Source: Chromera velia (lineage: Eukaryota > Sar > Chromeraceae). Taken from it: a stretch of DNA of 51,638 nucleotides. A program made the position numbers and the translations under genes. Where the stretch lies: NCBI GenBank assembly GCA_018398765.1, contig JAHBMJ010005904.1:10001-61638 (forward strand), written 5' to 3'. The notes under the pieces are model-generated. The model saw only the letters and a program-made list of their open reading frames with translations, made no database searches and had not been told where the DNA came from. This document shows positions 10,990 through 23,200 of the stretch, piece by piece (the stretch's first letter is position 1; every line of letters begins with the position of its first letter).

Positions 10990-13783
10990 NNNNNNNNNNN
11001 NNNNNNNNNNNNNNNNNNNNNNNNNNNNNNNNNNNNNNNNNNNNNNNNNNNNNNNNNNNNNNNNNNNNNNNNNNNNNNNNNNNNNNNNNNNNNNNNNNNN
11101 NNNNNNNNNNNNNNNNNNNNNNNNNNNNNNNNNNNNNNNNNNNNNNNNNNNNNNNNNNNNNNNNNNNNNNNNNNNNNNNNNNNNNNNNNNNNNNNNNNNN
11201 NNNNNNNNNNNNNNNNNNNNNNNNNNNNNNNNNNNNNNNNNNNNNNNNNNNNNNNNNNNNNNNNNNNNNNNNNNNNNNNNNNNNNNNNNNNNNNNNNNNN
11301 NNNNNNNNNNNCCACACACACACACATGCTGTACTGCGTCTTGTGACGGTGAAAGAGTTCATTGCAAAGCCCGCCAACCTCGTTGTATCCACCTATGCCG
11401 TCCTAAACTCCTAGCGGATACAGTCAGACACGCTTTCCTCTCACACTCTGTCTGAATCAGCGACTGACAGGCACGGACTGACAGTCACTCATTTTGTGAC
11501 TGACCCATTCATCGACTTACTCACGGTGCTGACGCGCACGTTGACGTCCACATACACTCATTCATTTATCCATCAATTTTCTCACTCTCCCCCCACTCAC
11601 TCACTCACTCACTCATCACTCACTCACTCACTCACGCACGCACTCACTCACTCATTTCTCACCCTTCCACTCACTCACACACAGTTTAGCTCTGTCTCAA
11701 GACCGTCCTGTAGACTACACAGCGGTCACAGGTAAAAGACAGTTACAGAAAGAAACAGTGGCTTACGGACCTGCAGAAGAGAATCTGCGAGACGCCACTG
11801 TTGCAGGATCCCGTCCTTGGGGAAAGTCTTCTTGCTGCAGTTCTCTCTGTCGGAGAGCAGCGTGGCCACGACAGCCGCAATTCCTTTCCACCCGTTTGGC
11901 ACCCCCAGCCCTTTCTCACACAGCAGGATCAGAAGTGACGCATCACCCCTCTCGCAAAATTCTGTGAAGAGGAAAGAAGAGGACTCAGGGGAACAATGAG
12001 CCCCTCGGTCGATGAGCAAATGGATCAATGAGAAGTCGCGACGCCGTTCTGAGTCGAAAATTTCTGCCGAACGGCGTAATCGACCAATCACAACATCGAG
12101 AGGGGAAGTCTCTTTCGGAGCAAGAGTCTGCTCTTTTGATTGACTCTTTGGCTGAGGTGTCACTTGAACCTCATTCACGTCTGCCCCCCATTGGAGCAGC
12201 AGCTCCATCGATGCACAGTCAGCGCGGCATGCGGCCTCTACAAGGGGAACTCGGCTAGGCCCCTCCTTTCCTTTCCCCCCCCCACCCACAGGAAGTCCCC
12301 TTTCACGGAGGAACTGCATCACCTTTGCAGAAGGACACCCCTCGCTGTAAGCGAAAGATAGGATGCTGTGGCCATCTTTTTCTGCCACACCCAACCCAGC
12401 CCCTGCTTCCAACAGCATTTTCAGCATCGGAATCCCCCCATCTGTTGTGCACATCCCGGAGAAACTGACCCTAGGAAATTGATCAGAAAGGACAACCTCG
12501 AGAGCCGTGTACCCCCCCCCCCTGCACGAAGGAACCACCACCTCATTCGGGTCACATTTCCATCGCATCAGGACGGAGACTAGAGATGCGGACTTGGAAA
12601 CGAGAGCTTCACGGAGCGGTGGGCGACTCTGTGTGCGATATCCCTTCACCCTTTTCGGCACCGCCCCCCTCTGCAGGAGTGTTTCTGCGGTCTTATTCAA
12701 CCGGAGGGAACACGCAAGAGTCAGAGGCGTGTGGCGCTGAGAGTTCACAGCATTCAGGTCCACAGACCTTAAATCTGCAAGCTCGTTCAGAGTGTCTGCA
12801 CAAGCTGTGTCAATCTCTGCCGGGCCCCCCCCGCCCCCATTTCCATTGACAGAGGCAACAAACACAAGAAGTGCAAGACCTCTACAGGTCTCTTGACAGT
12901 TCTCCCCCTCACTCTTTTTCACCTGCACCAGCACCCTCACCACCTCAGCATCCTGACGGAGGCACGCAAGCTGGAGAGCGCTCAGGGGTTCTTGGGCAGT
13001 GAGAGCATTGGGGATGTCTCGGGCTTTCCAATCGAAACAGCCCGACTCTTTTGATGCTTCTGCAATGAGACGAAGGAGAGAGATACCCTTCTGACGGTTC
13101 TCACCGGTCTTGGGGCCGACTGCCAGTCGCTGGACTAGCAACTGGAGCGGTGTGGATCCGCACATGGGGGCGTTGCGGCTTGCACCGCTTGCATTTCGCA
13201 TTTCCCAGTCACAAACATCGACCCTCCCTCCCTTCAGAAGGACGCATTCTGCTAAGTCGAATCTGTTCAGGTTGATGAATCTGTTAATCAGAGGTCCAGA
13301 TCGATCCCCCGTTTCCCACCAAGAGTTTGGGTGGAGAATTCCGACTTCAATCAGCTGGATGAAGCGCTCTGGGGTGAGTCCACTGATCAGGGTGTCAGAC
13401 AGCTCAGAGGGGAACGAAGTCTCTTTCCTCTCCTTCTCTAATTCGATCAAAAACTGAACACACTTTGTGGAGCTGGGATTTTTTTCAAGAATTCGGCGGA
13501 GGAGAAACGGATAACGCCCAGAGACTCCCCTCAGGGAAAATACCTGCCGGAGAGCCCTGGCGTCATCCTGTTGACAGCAAGAGTCAATCAATTTCCAGAG
13601 TTCCTCCCTCTCCGAGACAGAACAGAAACCGGAGCTCACGCTCCCAATGCCCAAGGTTGTCGTGTCATCCCTACACCTGAGCAGCTTCTTGGAGAGAGAG
13701 GATAGTTTCCAAAAATGCCGAAGCCCCAAAAAGCCACTCGCTATCAGGGCACTCGTAACGTCAGAGTCTTTTGCAGGCGTCAT
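9638..13783 (-). CDS. Ankyrin-repeat protein, two exons
   Basis: Exon 1 is 13783-11771 (671 codons) and exon 2 is 10441-9638. Joining ...SLLQ to TVESRGE keeps frame and gives about 938 residues; the donor is GTCCGT and the acceptor ATGCAG. Degenerate ankyrin units run from about residue 210 to 800, for example STPLQLLVQRL, SALQLACLRQDAEVVRVLV, HTPLTLACSLRLNKTAETLL, RVPLVEAACRADCASMELLL followed by QWGADVNE, and in exon 2 YSPLIVAVKAGWKEGVQALL. The N-terminal 200 residues are helical and unassigned. The protein is probably a cytosolic scaffold; no enzyme domain or membrane segment is visible. The intron contains a 322-base N gap, so another exon could be hidden there. The C-terminus ends in a duplicated Ser/Pro/Phe unit. 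The start is the ATG at 13781-13783, which opens the frame. Confidence 0.82.
9649..9762. repeat. 57-base coding tandem duplication
   Basis: Two copies of a 57-base unit begin at 9649 and 9706, each starting CGAACGGATTCG and ending CCGACTTTGG, with few mismatches. Because 57 is 19 codons, the ankyrin protein's tail carries two related 19-residue units (AKVGRLSGPSTSFFPTNPF and AKVGWLSRPSTSSFPPNPF). Confidence 0.9.
10575..10989. repeat. Compound CT/GT/TTTC microsatellite with 136-base internal duplication
   Basis: Long CT, GT, TCTCTT and TTTC runs alternate. The boundary motif GTCTGTCTCTTTCTC occurs at 10754 and again at 10890, so a unit of about 136 bases is repeated in tandem. It lies in the ankyrin gene's intron and ends at the assembly gap. 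Confidence 0.9.
10990..11311. other. Assembly gap (N run)
   Basis: There are 322 undetermined bases. The left flank is a GT run and the right flank a CA run on the same strand, so the missing part must include a switch of repeat orientation. Confidence 1.
11581..11685. repeat. (CACT)n-rich tract in ankyrin gene intron
   Basis: Repeated ACTC/CACT tetranucleotides with interruptions, just downstream of the exon 1 donor on the minus strand. Confidence 0.8.
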
Positions 13784-14761
13784 TTTCTCAAGAACTTCGA
13801 GTCTTGGAAACGAAAAGATATGCGGAAAGTGCCATCAACTAATTTCACAAGAGGAGGATTTTGGATCAGCTGCATGTCACCGCCCTTGATTCTTGACGAC
13901 AGAAAAAAGCGACAGTCGCCATGCAGTGAGTCATGTATATGGAAGCTTGTCTCATTGTCTCAATTGATCGGTTATCTGCACGATCTGGCAAGAGAAAAAT
14001 GCATGATACCAGTTCCATCAATTCTCCCTCAATGTCGATCAATTCTGTCAACCTATATACAGCTGAAATTGCTGAATTTTTGGTAAGTGCCCTAGCTCTC
14101 AATGCCCTCTCAGCTAGCTTCGCTTTCCCGGCCACACTCAATTGGCAAGCACATGCAGAACATGCATGCACTTTCCGCGCGGGCGCGGGGCCGAGCTCAG
14201 AATAGCTCAGACTGTTGCTAACGCTGTCACATGCTGTCACACCTTTTCGAGGGTCCGATGCGGAACTCCCTGCATGTCTACCGATCTCAGAGCAGCCCGG
14301 CGAACTCTGCACCTCTCAATCTATCCGTCAAAATCGCCAATATTAATACTTCTGTATCATTCGGACACTTGGATGCACGGTTCGAGTGAAGCACTGTGAA
14401 TCAAACAACACTCGCAGACAACACTCAACAGCTGCGACAGAGAGTCGAGTAGGAGCTATGATAGAGAGTCGAACAGGAGGAGACAGAGGGGAAGATATGC
14501 AGTGGGCAGCCGTCTCTGCAATCGTCGACTTGTTGGAACAGGGTGGAAGGGGGTCGTTCGGATGGGTACGCAAAGACAAAAGGTCAGTCAATTCGGATCC
14601 AATCCGCTGCAACAGCCAAAGAAAGTCAGAGTTGGACCTGCAAGAATGAGGGAGTGCATGCAATGATACCTTTGTCGATGTGTTTACATATGCGCAGGCG
14701 TGTGTGTACATATGTGCGTGCATGTGTGTGTAAGTGAGAGAGAGAGAGAGAGAGAGAGAGA

Positions 14762-14800
<39 letters not shown>

Positions 14801-14909
14801 AAAGAGAAAGCCTACACATCCATGCTGGTCTTTACTAAGATGTCAAGGCTTTACTATGTTGACTGCGTAGGTGGAGAACGCGATCGCAGATATAAAAGGC
14901 TTGTCCCAT
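13784..14909. other. Intergenic region upstream of the ankyrin gene
   Basis: No convincing coding segment on either strand; the open frames here lack family features and splice support. It presumably holds the ankyrin gene's promoter. A CATGCATGCA motif occurs near 14160 and a GA dinucleotide tract at 14734-14796. Confidence 0.6.
14734..14796. repeat. (GA)n microsatellite
   Basis: A run of GA dinucleotides with one GGAA interruption. Confidence 0.9.
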
Positions 14910-15249
14910 TCATAGGTGACTGGCCGGTAAGTATCTACCCTTTAGAGCAACTTCTCTCTTCCCACCTATGAGGAAGTCTGCTCCGCACCTGTCAACAACA
15001 ATCTGCAGGTGAATGCGGAGAGCAAATCTTAAAAAGTAAGCTGCTTCTTGTCTTCTTTTTTGCGTCACGTGCATTCCATTTGAATTCTCTCCCCGTGATT
15101 ATACATGGAATCATATACTCCAGTATACTCACTTCTTTGCAACCCCCGTTGTCTGCAACACTCGACTTGAACACGTCCAAACCACCATCGCCCACTTGCT
15201 CTTCGACATCCATGGCTGTGCCCGTCTTCTTGGACTCGGACTCTCCCAT
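14910..15249 (-). CDS. Possible small two-exon gene, product unrecognised
   Basis: On the minus strand an ATG at 15249 opens 39 codons (begins MGESESKKTGTAMDVEEQVG, ends NGGCKE) to a GTGAGT donor after 15133. A CTGCAG acceptor at 15003 resumes in frame as IVVDRCGADFLIGGKREVAL and reaches TGA at 14910-14912. The product would be 69 residues, an acidic N-terminal half and a basic C-terminal half. A CAG acceptor 8 bases before the ATG, after a pyrimidine-rich stretch, hints at further upstream exons, perhaps in 15480-15621 where another frame is open. I do not recognise the protein. Support is only phase agreement and good splice signals. Confidence 0.3.
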
Positions 15250-15645
15250 TGGCGTCCTGATCAAGCAGCAAAATAAAGAGAAGAAAAAAAGAAAAAGGAG
15301 AGAAGAAAAAAAGAGGGCAAAGCGAGCGATCTCGAGGAGAAGAACCACGACCTGTCGCAGATAACCGAAGAGGAGAGACAGAAGGAGAGAGATACGGCAG
15401 TGAGAGTGCAGTGTCACCTCAGAAAAAAAAGAAAAGAGAGGGAGGAGGCAGAGAAACACGTCTTCAGCTTCTCTCCACGTCCTGCGCCGCTCGTCAGGCT
15501 GATGAAGACCGTCATGAGCCACCAGAATGGGATAAGACACAAGAAGCTTGAAGACGGCGAGCTGATCCAGTCGACCAACAGACTGCAACGGCCCTACGAG
15601 AATCCCATTACCCACCGGCATGTGATTGTGTGAGTGTATGTTAAA

Positions 15646-15895
15646 CTTTGCGAGAGAGAGAGAGAGAGAGAGAGTGCATGTGTGTCTGACTGTCTGGCTC
15701 TCTGGCTGCCTGGCTCAGTCTCTGGCTGTCTGTCTGGCTGTTTAGTTTTTTCGCTGTCTGTCTGTCTGGTTTTTTGTCTGTCTGTCTGTCTGTCTGGCTG
15801 GCTGGCTGGCTGTCTGTCTGTCTGGCTGGCTGGCTGGCTTTCTGGCTGGCTGGCTTGCTGTCTGGCTGTCTGCTAGGCTGTCTGGCTGTCTGGCC
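15646..15895. repeat. (GA)n then (CTGT/CTGG)n tetranucleotide tract
   Basis: GA repeats at 15646-15675 precede about 220 bases of CTGT and CTGG tetranucleotides with a few interruptions. Confidence 0.9.
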
Positions 15896-16312
15896 CCGTG
15901 CCCCATGCAAGGTGATCGGGGAAGGCCATACATCCGTGAGTAATGGTGTTCGACCTCAATTATCACCCCAGTAAGACAGTTGAAGCCCGCATTGACGTAG
16001 TGATAGGCGGCGAAGAAAGCACTTAGGGCCCGCATTCAGCATGTTCTTCACTCAATTTTCTTTAATTTTTATTGTATGTATCCCTGACACTCTAGCTCAC
16101 ACTCTGTTATAAACTTTTTGGAATGTATCAAAACGTTGTCATCTTTGAGGTTCTTTGGCTTGCTAGCTAATGCTTGCTTATACATTTTCGACGCTCATTA
16201 CAGTTATAACATTGCTATAGTAGATAGCATGGTAGTAGCATTGCTGCTGATCTAGCTGCCCATATTATATTTTTGCTCATCTGAAAAAAAATATATAACA
16301 AAATTTGTTTAA

Positions 16313-16345
16313 CATCTATAGCGGGAAGGCCCTAGGGCGGAACAT

Positions 16346-16392
<47 letters not shown>
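16313..16392 (-). repeat. Dispersed repeat, copy 1, with (ATCA)n tail
   Basis: Read on the minus strand, a GATT-type tetranucleotide run leads into a core containing CCCTAGGGCCTTCCCGCTAT. The same junction occurs on the plus strand at about 41466 and, with changes, at about 42261. This copy stops matching after the CCCGCTAT end of the core and lacks the second half found in the other two. Confidence 0.8.
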
Positions 16393-17283
16393 TTGAGAAT
16401 TGATATTTGATAGGAATGCAAATGCAATCTTTTTTTTTTGTTTCTCTTTCAGAGTCTTTCTTCTATATAATCTGAAACTCGGCTCTAGACAATCCTCTAG
16501 ACTCTGCTACTACCACAAGCCTACTAGCTCGGCTTTTACTCAGGCTTATTTGTACTCCACCGATCGACCACTGGCAAGTCTTTAAAATTCAAACTGTGCC
16601 AAGCAAGTAGGGATAGCTATTGTATCGAAATATGACTTTTTGATGTGTCATAACTTTTAAAATATCAGTATCATCATTCGATACTGACGAAGTATCGATC
16701 TCAATTAAAGTGTAAAGTATGATACAAATTCTGGCCAGAGGCGTGACTGATTAGAATAGACTAGAACAGAGTCCGTACAATCACCTTCACAAGCAGCAGG
16801 CGTGACTGCGCAGTCTAACGAATGATTGAGCGACGTGCTTCCGTGCAGCTGCTCATCGAAGACGTTTTGTACAAGCACCAACCGGACACCATGCAGTGAG
16901 AAGTGGGTCGCATGGAGGTTGGGCATTTCTTTCGCACATGTTTAATTTACTCATCATCTGTGTACACCGCTGATGTGTTTGTGCATGCAAGACAAACGAC
17001 TAGAGGCGGGAACTTTCCCGTCCACCTGCTCTAATCAGAGCGAAACGATGCTGCTCGACCCAATTTCCTCAATCATCCTCTTCACGAGTCTTGCAGGCCG
17101 TAGCACCACCCTCGTTCCCATGCCTCTCCACCCTGTCATTTCCCTCTCTCCTTCTCCTGCACGCTCCCGCATTTTTGCCAGGAGGGATGCCGAAAGGAGG
17201 TACAGACAAATATTTTCTTGTAACCCGAGCGACAGCTGGAGAAAGCACAGACAGACAAACAGACGGCTGGATATGTTGGTAAA

Positions 17284-20200
17284 TCACCACCTGTTGGTCA
17301 ACGCAGGCCTGCTCTCCCTTCCCCCCGCCTGTTGCAATGCCCTCCCCCCAACCTGCGGAGGGGGCCCTACCGGTCCGCCCACCCCGCTAGGAAATGCAGG
17401 CAGCGTCTCGAAGTGCCCCCCTGTCCCTTGAAAGTCAAGGTGGACACTGGAGGAGACAACCTGCAGAGACGGGCCTGAACCGTCTGGACCCACGGGGGCA
17501 CGTTGGCGGTAGGAGGGGGAGGAGGCAGACCAGGAGGGGGGGGCAACTTTCAACGGGATTCTTCCTTGATCCCAATACGGAACTAGGCGCGTGCCTCCCC
17601 CCCCTGTCCTTTGCTCCCGCTGCCTCCTTGCTGCTGCCACTTCCCTCTCCCTCTCTCGCTCTGCTGCACCAGCAAGGAGTGCCTCTGCAACCCCCTTGGA
17701 AGTAGACGAGAAGTGCCCAGACGGATCCCCCCGGTTCAAACCCCCCCACTTCCCCCCAGGACTCCTTGACTTACTCCCTCCCCCTCCACCGTCGCCCTGC
17801 AGAGCGCCGATCCCGGCACCCTTTCGAGCGGCCGCGAGACGCGCTGCCTGTGCCCCGGCCTGTGCCGTGAGGAGACGGCGGACCCGGACCGTTCCCGGAG
17901 ACGGCCCGTTGTCGAGCAGGCCATCCTCCATGTCCCCATCCGTCTCCACCCCTCCATCCCCACCCGGGATTACCGCAAAGGGATCGGCAGTCGGGCGGCG
18001 TGCCATGCCGGGGGGAGGGGATGCAAAGGACTGCGGCGCTGCAGAGGTACGCGGTTGGGAGGGTGGTGGATAGGAAGATGCGATTCTCGAGTGACGAAGG
18101 TTATCTTCAGCCCTGCTGACTCTCGGAGGCGATGGTGACTCCCACCAGCCTTTCCGGGCCCCCCTGTCGCTGTACATCCCCCGAGGCCCCACAGGGGGGG
18201 GGGGCGTCGTTGGAGAGGAGGAACGGGGGGCTCCTCCGACTGCCCTCCCAACCCTTTCTCTGATGGCCTTCCCGATGGATTCAGATAAGTTCAACAGAGC
18301 TGCATCAACCTCAGCAGCCAACCCGTCTCCACCTTCATCCCCCCCTTCCCTCCGTGAGGGACTCCTTGCCTCCGTCTCTGCATCCTCTCTGTGGACAGGG
18401 CAGCCTGCTCTCTCGTCCCTCTGAGAACGCCATTTGGCGACTGACGGAGGGGGTGCTGAGTGGCCGAGCCTGCCGTTGGTCTCATCCTTTGAGGACATGC
18501 GGACAGGGGAAGGGGACGTCTCCACTCTCCTCAAAACCGTGGGGGGAGAGGCGGACGCAGCAGAGGCCCTCATCCCCCTCGAGCCGGGGGTAAGGGGCCC
18601 CGACGCGCTCTGTCGGAGAGGCCGCGGCCCCCCCGGCGACTGCGACGCCGACCGTCTCGAGGGGGCCGTTTCAGTTCCCCTCCCTCTTGGCCTTCCGCCG
18701 ACATCTGCTGTGGAATGGGAAGGAGGGGAGCGCAAGTGGGAGGAGGAGAGACGGCCAGCTGACTGGTGCTGGTGCTGGCTTGGGTGACGCAGACGGGGGG
18801 GGGCTAGGTCCTCAATAGAAGAACCTGTGTGGCCTTGAGAGAAGCCTGCGGGCCTGGAATGTGCGGCGCCCCCCGACTTCTGCGTTCCTGCTGTGTGAGT
18901 GGGTGCTCTCGAATTTCGAGAAGTTCTGGATGCCTGCGTGGGCATGTGGGAGGGTGGCATTCGAGTGTGATGGTGGTCTCTCTCAGAGGGATGCTGACGG
19001 GGGGAGAGGGACTCGGGGGGGGTCGATCTGAGAGATCGGGACGGGAGGGGTTGGGGGTTCGGGTCAGGAGGTAGGGGGTGGGAGGAGAAGTTCTTTCTGG
19101 ACCCACGCAGAGATGCAGAGACGTCACGAGGATCGACACCCTCTGTGCCGCTCTCAATCACATGAGGAGGAGGAGGAGGCATATCGGAGTCTGTTTGGGA
19201 TCCAGACAGAGACTGAGAATGCCTCCTTGCTCCCTTGCTGTGCTGCTGCTGCTGGGTTGATCGGCTTTTTTCGTGCATCTCCTCTCCTCTCCTGCCCGAG
19301 GAGCTAGTGCCCTTCTTGTGGCTATGACTGGAGACGGCAGGGCCGCCCGGACTCCTGCTGCCTCTCCGTCTGCCGTCTCCTGCTAAAGCCTCCCTCCCAC
19401 GTCTTCCCTGATGCTGGAGAAGCGCAAATGCAGCTCGGAGCTGCAGCCTTGACCTGAAAGCATCAGCTAATCCCAGTGCAAGGCAGGCGGCCGCACTCTC
19501 TTTCTTCGAGGCCTTGGCTTCCTCCCTCGTCTTCGCAACGGCAGAGGCAAATGCTCGACGAAGAGCAACCAGAGCACCCTCGAGATGCCGCTTCACTTCT
19601 GAGTGCCCTCTGAACAAAGAAGCACGACGGTACACGCTCGCCGGCACGATCTGCTGCTGCTGTTGAGACGGCGAGGCTGCCGCTTTGGCATAAGTCCTCG
19701 ATGCCTCGCCGTCCCTCCCTCCAAGGGAAGAGGAGGAACGGGGACGAAAGGAACCCCCACCCGGGGGTCCCCACAGCCAGGAGGAGGCAGACAGAAGCGG
19801 AGGCCGTTCTTTCTGCTGCTGCATCCCACTCACGCCCAGGTTGGCAGAAGACGCCCCGAAAAGCTGTTGCAGCAACTCTTCACTCTCCGTCTTCCCCCCC
19901 GACTGCCTCGACCCCGGAGAAACAATTGCGGCGACAATGGGAGAGACGCCGAAGATCGGTTTCAGCTGGGAGGCGAGGATTTCGGCTGGGGTCTCTCCCC
20001 CGCCCGTCTCCTCTCCCGTCAGCGATGCAGCCCGAGAGCTTCTCAGACTGCCTGCTGAGGAGGGACGATTTACATTCTTTCCCACCCACCCATTGACCTT
20101 CCCCCCGTCTCTTGAGGATCTTCGGCCTTCTGAGCTGCCCTCCTGCACGCAAAAGGAAGAAAAAAAAAGGGAAACAGAGAATGAAAAGGGGTGGGTGAAA

Positions 20201-23200
20201 GAGCAGTCGGGATTTCCAGAGACGCGAGAAGGAGAGAAGAGCAACTAGCATTAAATAAGAGGAGAGCAGAAGAAGAATGCCTGACGCACGCACCTTGAAG
20301 GCAAGCCCTGAGGCTCTGCGTGCGGCGTCCGCAAAGGCATCCAGAAGTGCGCACACACAGTCGGCAGAGGCCTCTCTGGCTGCCTCACTGGTCTCCTTTC
20401 GCAGCCTTGCCGTCTCCTCATCTGCCCTCTCCTGGGACTGTCTCTCTGCGTCCTCCGCCGCTTTCCTCACTGCTTTCTGCAGCTGTTGCACTAGGGCTTT
20501 TCGCTGTTTTTCCGAAGTTTCCAATTCTTCCCTCACTGCTGACAACTCCGTTGCTGCTAGCTTCGCTTCTGCAAGTTGAGACTTCAAAGTCGCTGTCTCG
20601 TTGAGAGAGGACTGAAGACGAGAAGCTTGACGCTGAAGTTGGCGGGAAAGGGAAAGGACCTGGTTCTCCGCTGCTGCAGCAACTGCAACGGTTGCGGCTA
20701 GAGCACCCTTGTCCGTGCTGTCCACTCCCACGTCCTCTCCCTCTCCCGTCTTCCCTCCCTCTGCTGCGGCTTTGCCCTCTTCTTGGGACTCAGGACCTCC
20801 CTGACTCGATCGTCGGGGGGGGGAGAAGTTGAGTGCGGCTCTCTTGGCCTCCCTCTCTCTGACTTTTTCTTCGGGTGTGGCCTCAAGTGAATCTCCCGTG
20901 TTGTTTCGGGTAAGACGAGATGGGACGGGCGCCTCGCTCTCTTTTTCCTTCCCTTGCCCAGACTCTTTCTCTTCCCCCACTCTCCTCCTCTCTTCCGCTC
21001 TTGCCGCTACTTCGTTCCTCAAACGATCGACCTGTTCCTCTGCGGCCAAGCGGGCTTCCTCCTTCTCTGACAAGGCCGCAAGAGCGCGGTCTCTCTCCTC
21101 CCTCGCGTCTCGAATCAGAGGCTCGTACCGGGACGAAACCTCCTGGTGGATTTCTTCTGCCAGGGGGCCGTCGGTCGCCTCATATCCTTCCACTTCGGCA
21201 CGCAGACGCGCAACCTCCCCACGCTCCCCCTGAAGCTCCGCTTCCAAAATCGCAACCCGGTCCCTGATGCAACAAAACAGGCAGGGAGACACAAAACGTC
21301 AACAGATTGGATGAGGTACCCGTACTTGAGGCTGAAAAATGGGGGGGGGAAACACAGGAAAGGAAAAGTAAGAGACTCCAAGAAGATGCAAAGAGTGAGG
21401 AGAAGGGAATTCCATCAAGCTGCCCTCTTCTCTCTCTTCTCTCCCTCAACGCCCCCCCCACACCCTCACTCACTGACTCACTTGAGGTCCTGTTCCCTCT
21501 TCTGGACCTTCTCGGAGTCTCTCCTCAAAGACGAACGCTCTGACTCCAGACGGCGTTCGAACAGTTCTCTGCAGGCAGTCGGGGCGCAACGGGTGGAAAC
21601 AGAGAGTAAGAGGGATGAATCAACTTGCGTGCTCTCCCCCCCAGAGGAAAGAAGCCTGACGGCTTTAACCAACAGTGGGGAAAGGAAGAGCAGCCAAAAG
21701 GGCCGCTTTACCAGAGAATCGCCCCAAACCTACGCCACGCTTCAACTGGGACGCAGCGTGTGAACACAAGCAATTTGTTTCGTTGATACTTTCGCAGAAG
21801 TTGTCGTTCTTTCTGGAGCGAATGCTATTAATTTGTGCGCGCAATGTGGATGCATCCCTCGACCCACAGATGGTAAGGCAAAACGGAGCCAGAGAGCCAA
21901 GCAAGCAAGCAGGCAGGCAGACCGGCAGACCGAGTGCTTTGAATGTTTTCTGCTGACTTTGTGTCCTCGAGTTGTTGTTCCAGGAGATCTTCTGACTCTC
22001 TCCTTGCTCGGAGGACTGCGGCCGCCCCTTCCTGTCGCTGCACCGAACAAGGGCAAAAGAGGCAAAATCAAGTCAGAAAGGGAGGCGGCTACCCAACACA
22101 CAATTATGGAGCTGGATGGACACCTCAACGCTCCTGAAAGCCACCCTCGCAGGGAAGAAACGAGACGCGAGAGGCCCCAAAGGGTCACAGAGACATACAG
22201 AGCACGCGTGCTTCGAAAGATTGGACAGAAAAGAAAAGGACCTTGCAGAACTAGTCAATGTGTATGCATCTGACTGATTGATTGAGTGAAAGACTGACCA
22301 CCGATTCCAGCAGGGATTCCGATTTGCGGAGCGCCTCTCGGGCCTCTGCCTCTGCCTGGAGAGCACTCGCCAGTTGTGCCTCTTTCTGCATGCGGCACAA
22401 TCGAATGACAGAGACAGAACGAGATCCCTTCCAAAATAGACTAGGACAGCAGGGCAAGCACAAACAACGTCATAGAGCGAGACATGCAATAAGGCGCATA
22501 GGCGGTCTGACAGGAAAGCACAAGTGGAGAGAATCATCAAACAGCTCGCACACACATACACAGACACGCACACACACACGTGCGCACACGTGCGCGCAAC
22601 TGGAGACAAGAATAGAGAACCGCAGAGAGCCGCACAGACCTGTGAGAGAGTTGACTCCGCCCTTTCGCGGACGCTCTTGACAAGTGCATCGGTTTCTCCG
22701 CTAAGCTTCTCTTGACGTTTCTCAAGCTCGGCAACACGGGACGCGAGTTCCGTTTCGCGCTGCAGCCATGCACAGACAGAGAGGAAACAGAACTAGGAAT
22801 GAGAAAGAAGAATCAGCAAGATAAACCAACCATCTCTCCAAAATACTTGACAGGGCTCACGGAGCACAGAGCTAGTGCAGAAACCGCGACGCATACCGAC
22901 CTTGATTGCCTTCTCGAGCTTCTCTCCCATTTCTTCCTGGTCCTGTTTGGCCTTTTGCAGCGCCTCCATGGCCTCCTCTGCGGACTCGGATCTCTCTTGG
23001 ACTGCCGCCCTGACTGTGTCCAGATCCCTCGTCCGTTCTCTGATGAACTGCTGCTTTCTGGCGGCCTCTTGTCTGCACACACATGCAACAGAAGGGAATT
23101 CGAGGAGCACACAAAGCAGAGACCCTCGCTCGGTCTACACAGGATGGAAGGGAAGATCTGTGATACCCAAGACCCATCATGCAGTCAGAATGGAAAGCAA

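Larger units (their letters stand above)
15250..17283. other. Non-coding stretch with simple repeats, AT-rich in the middle
   Basis: It contains a GA run and a CTGT/CTGG tract (15646-15895), an AT-rich section (about 16030-16720) and one copy of a dispersed repeat (16313-16392). The last 300 bases are pyrimidine-rich and are probably the 3' flank of the coiled-coil gene ending at 17284. The open frame on the minus strand through 15480-15621 could be an exon of the small gene below it; otherwise I see no gene. Confidence 0.6.

Noticed and set aside
10535-11455. Several 200-300 codon frames made of [18 protein letters not shown] or RERERE
   Set aside because: They are translations of dinucleotide microsatellites and run through the N gap.
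11581-11685. Regular CACT repeats as a CRISPR-like array
   Set aside because: There are no unique spacers; it is a simple tetranucleotide repeat in a eukaryotic intron.
12028-12849. Plus-strand frames opposite the ankyrin gene
   Set aside because: Short, overlapping each other, and antisense to a continuous 671-codon ankyrin exon.
14889-14900. TATAAAAG sequence as a TATA box on the plus strand
   Set aside because: No plus-strand gene follows within a plausible distance.
14992-15621. Single 209-codon minus-strand gene
   Set aside because: Its middle is a run of Leu/Phe encoded by a pyrimidine-rich intron-like tract ending in a CAG acceptor; a spliced model fits better.
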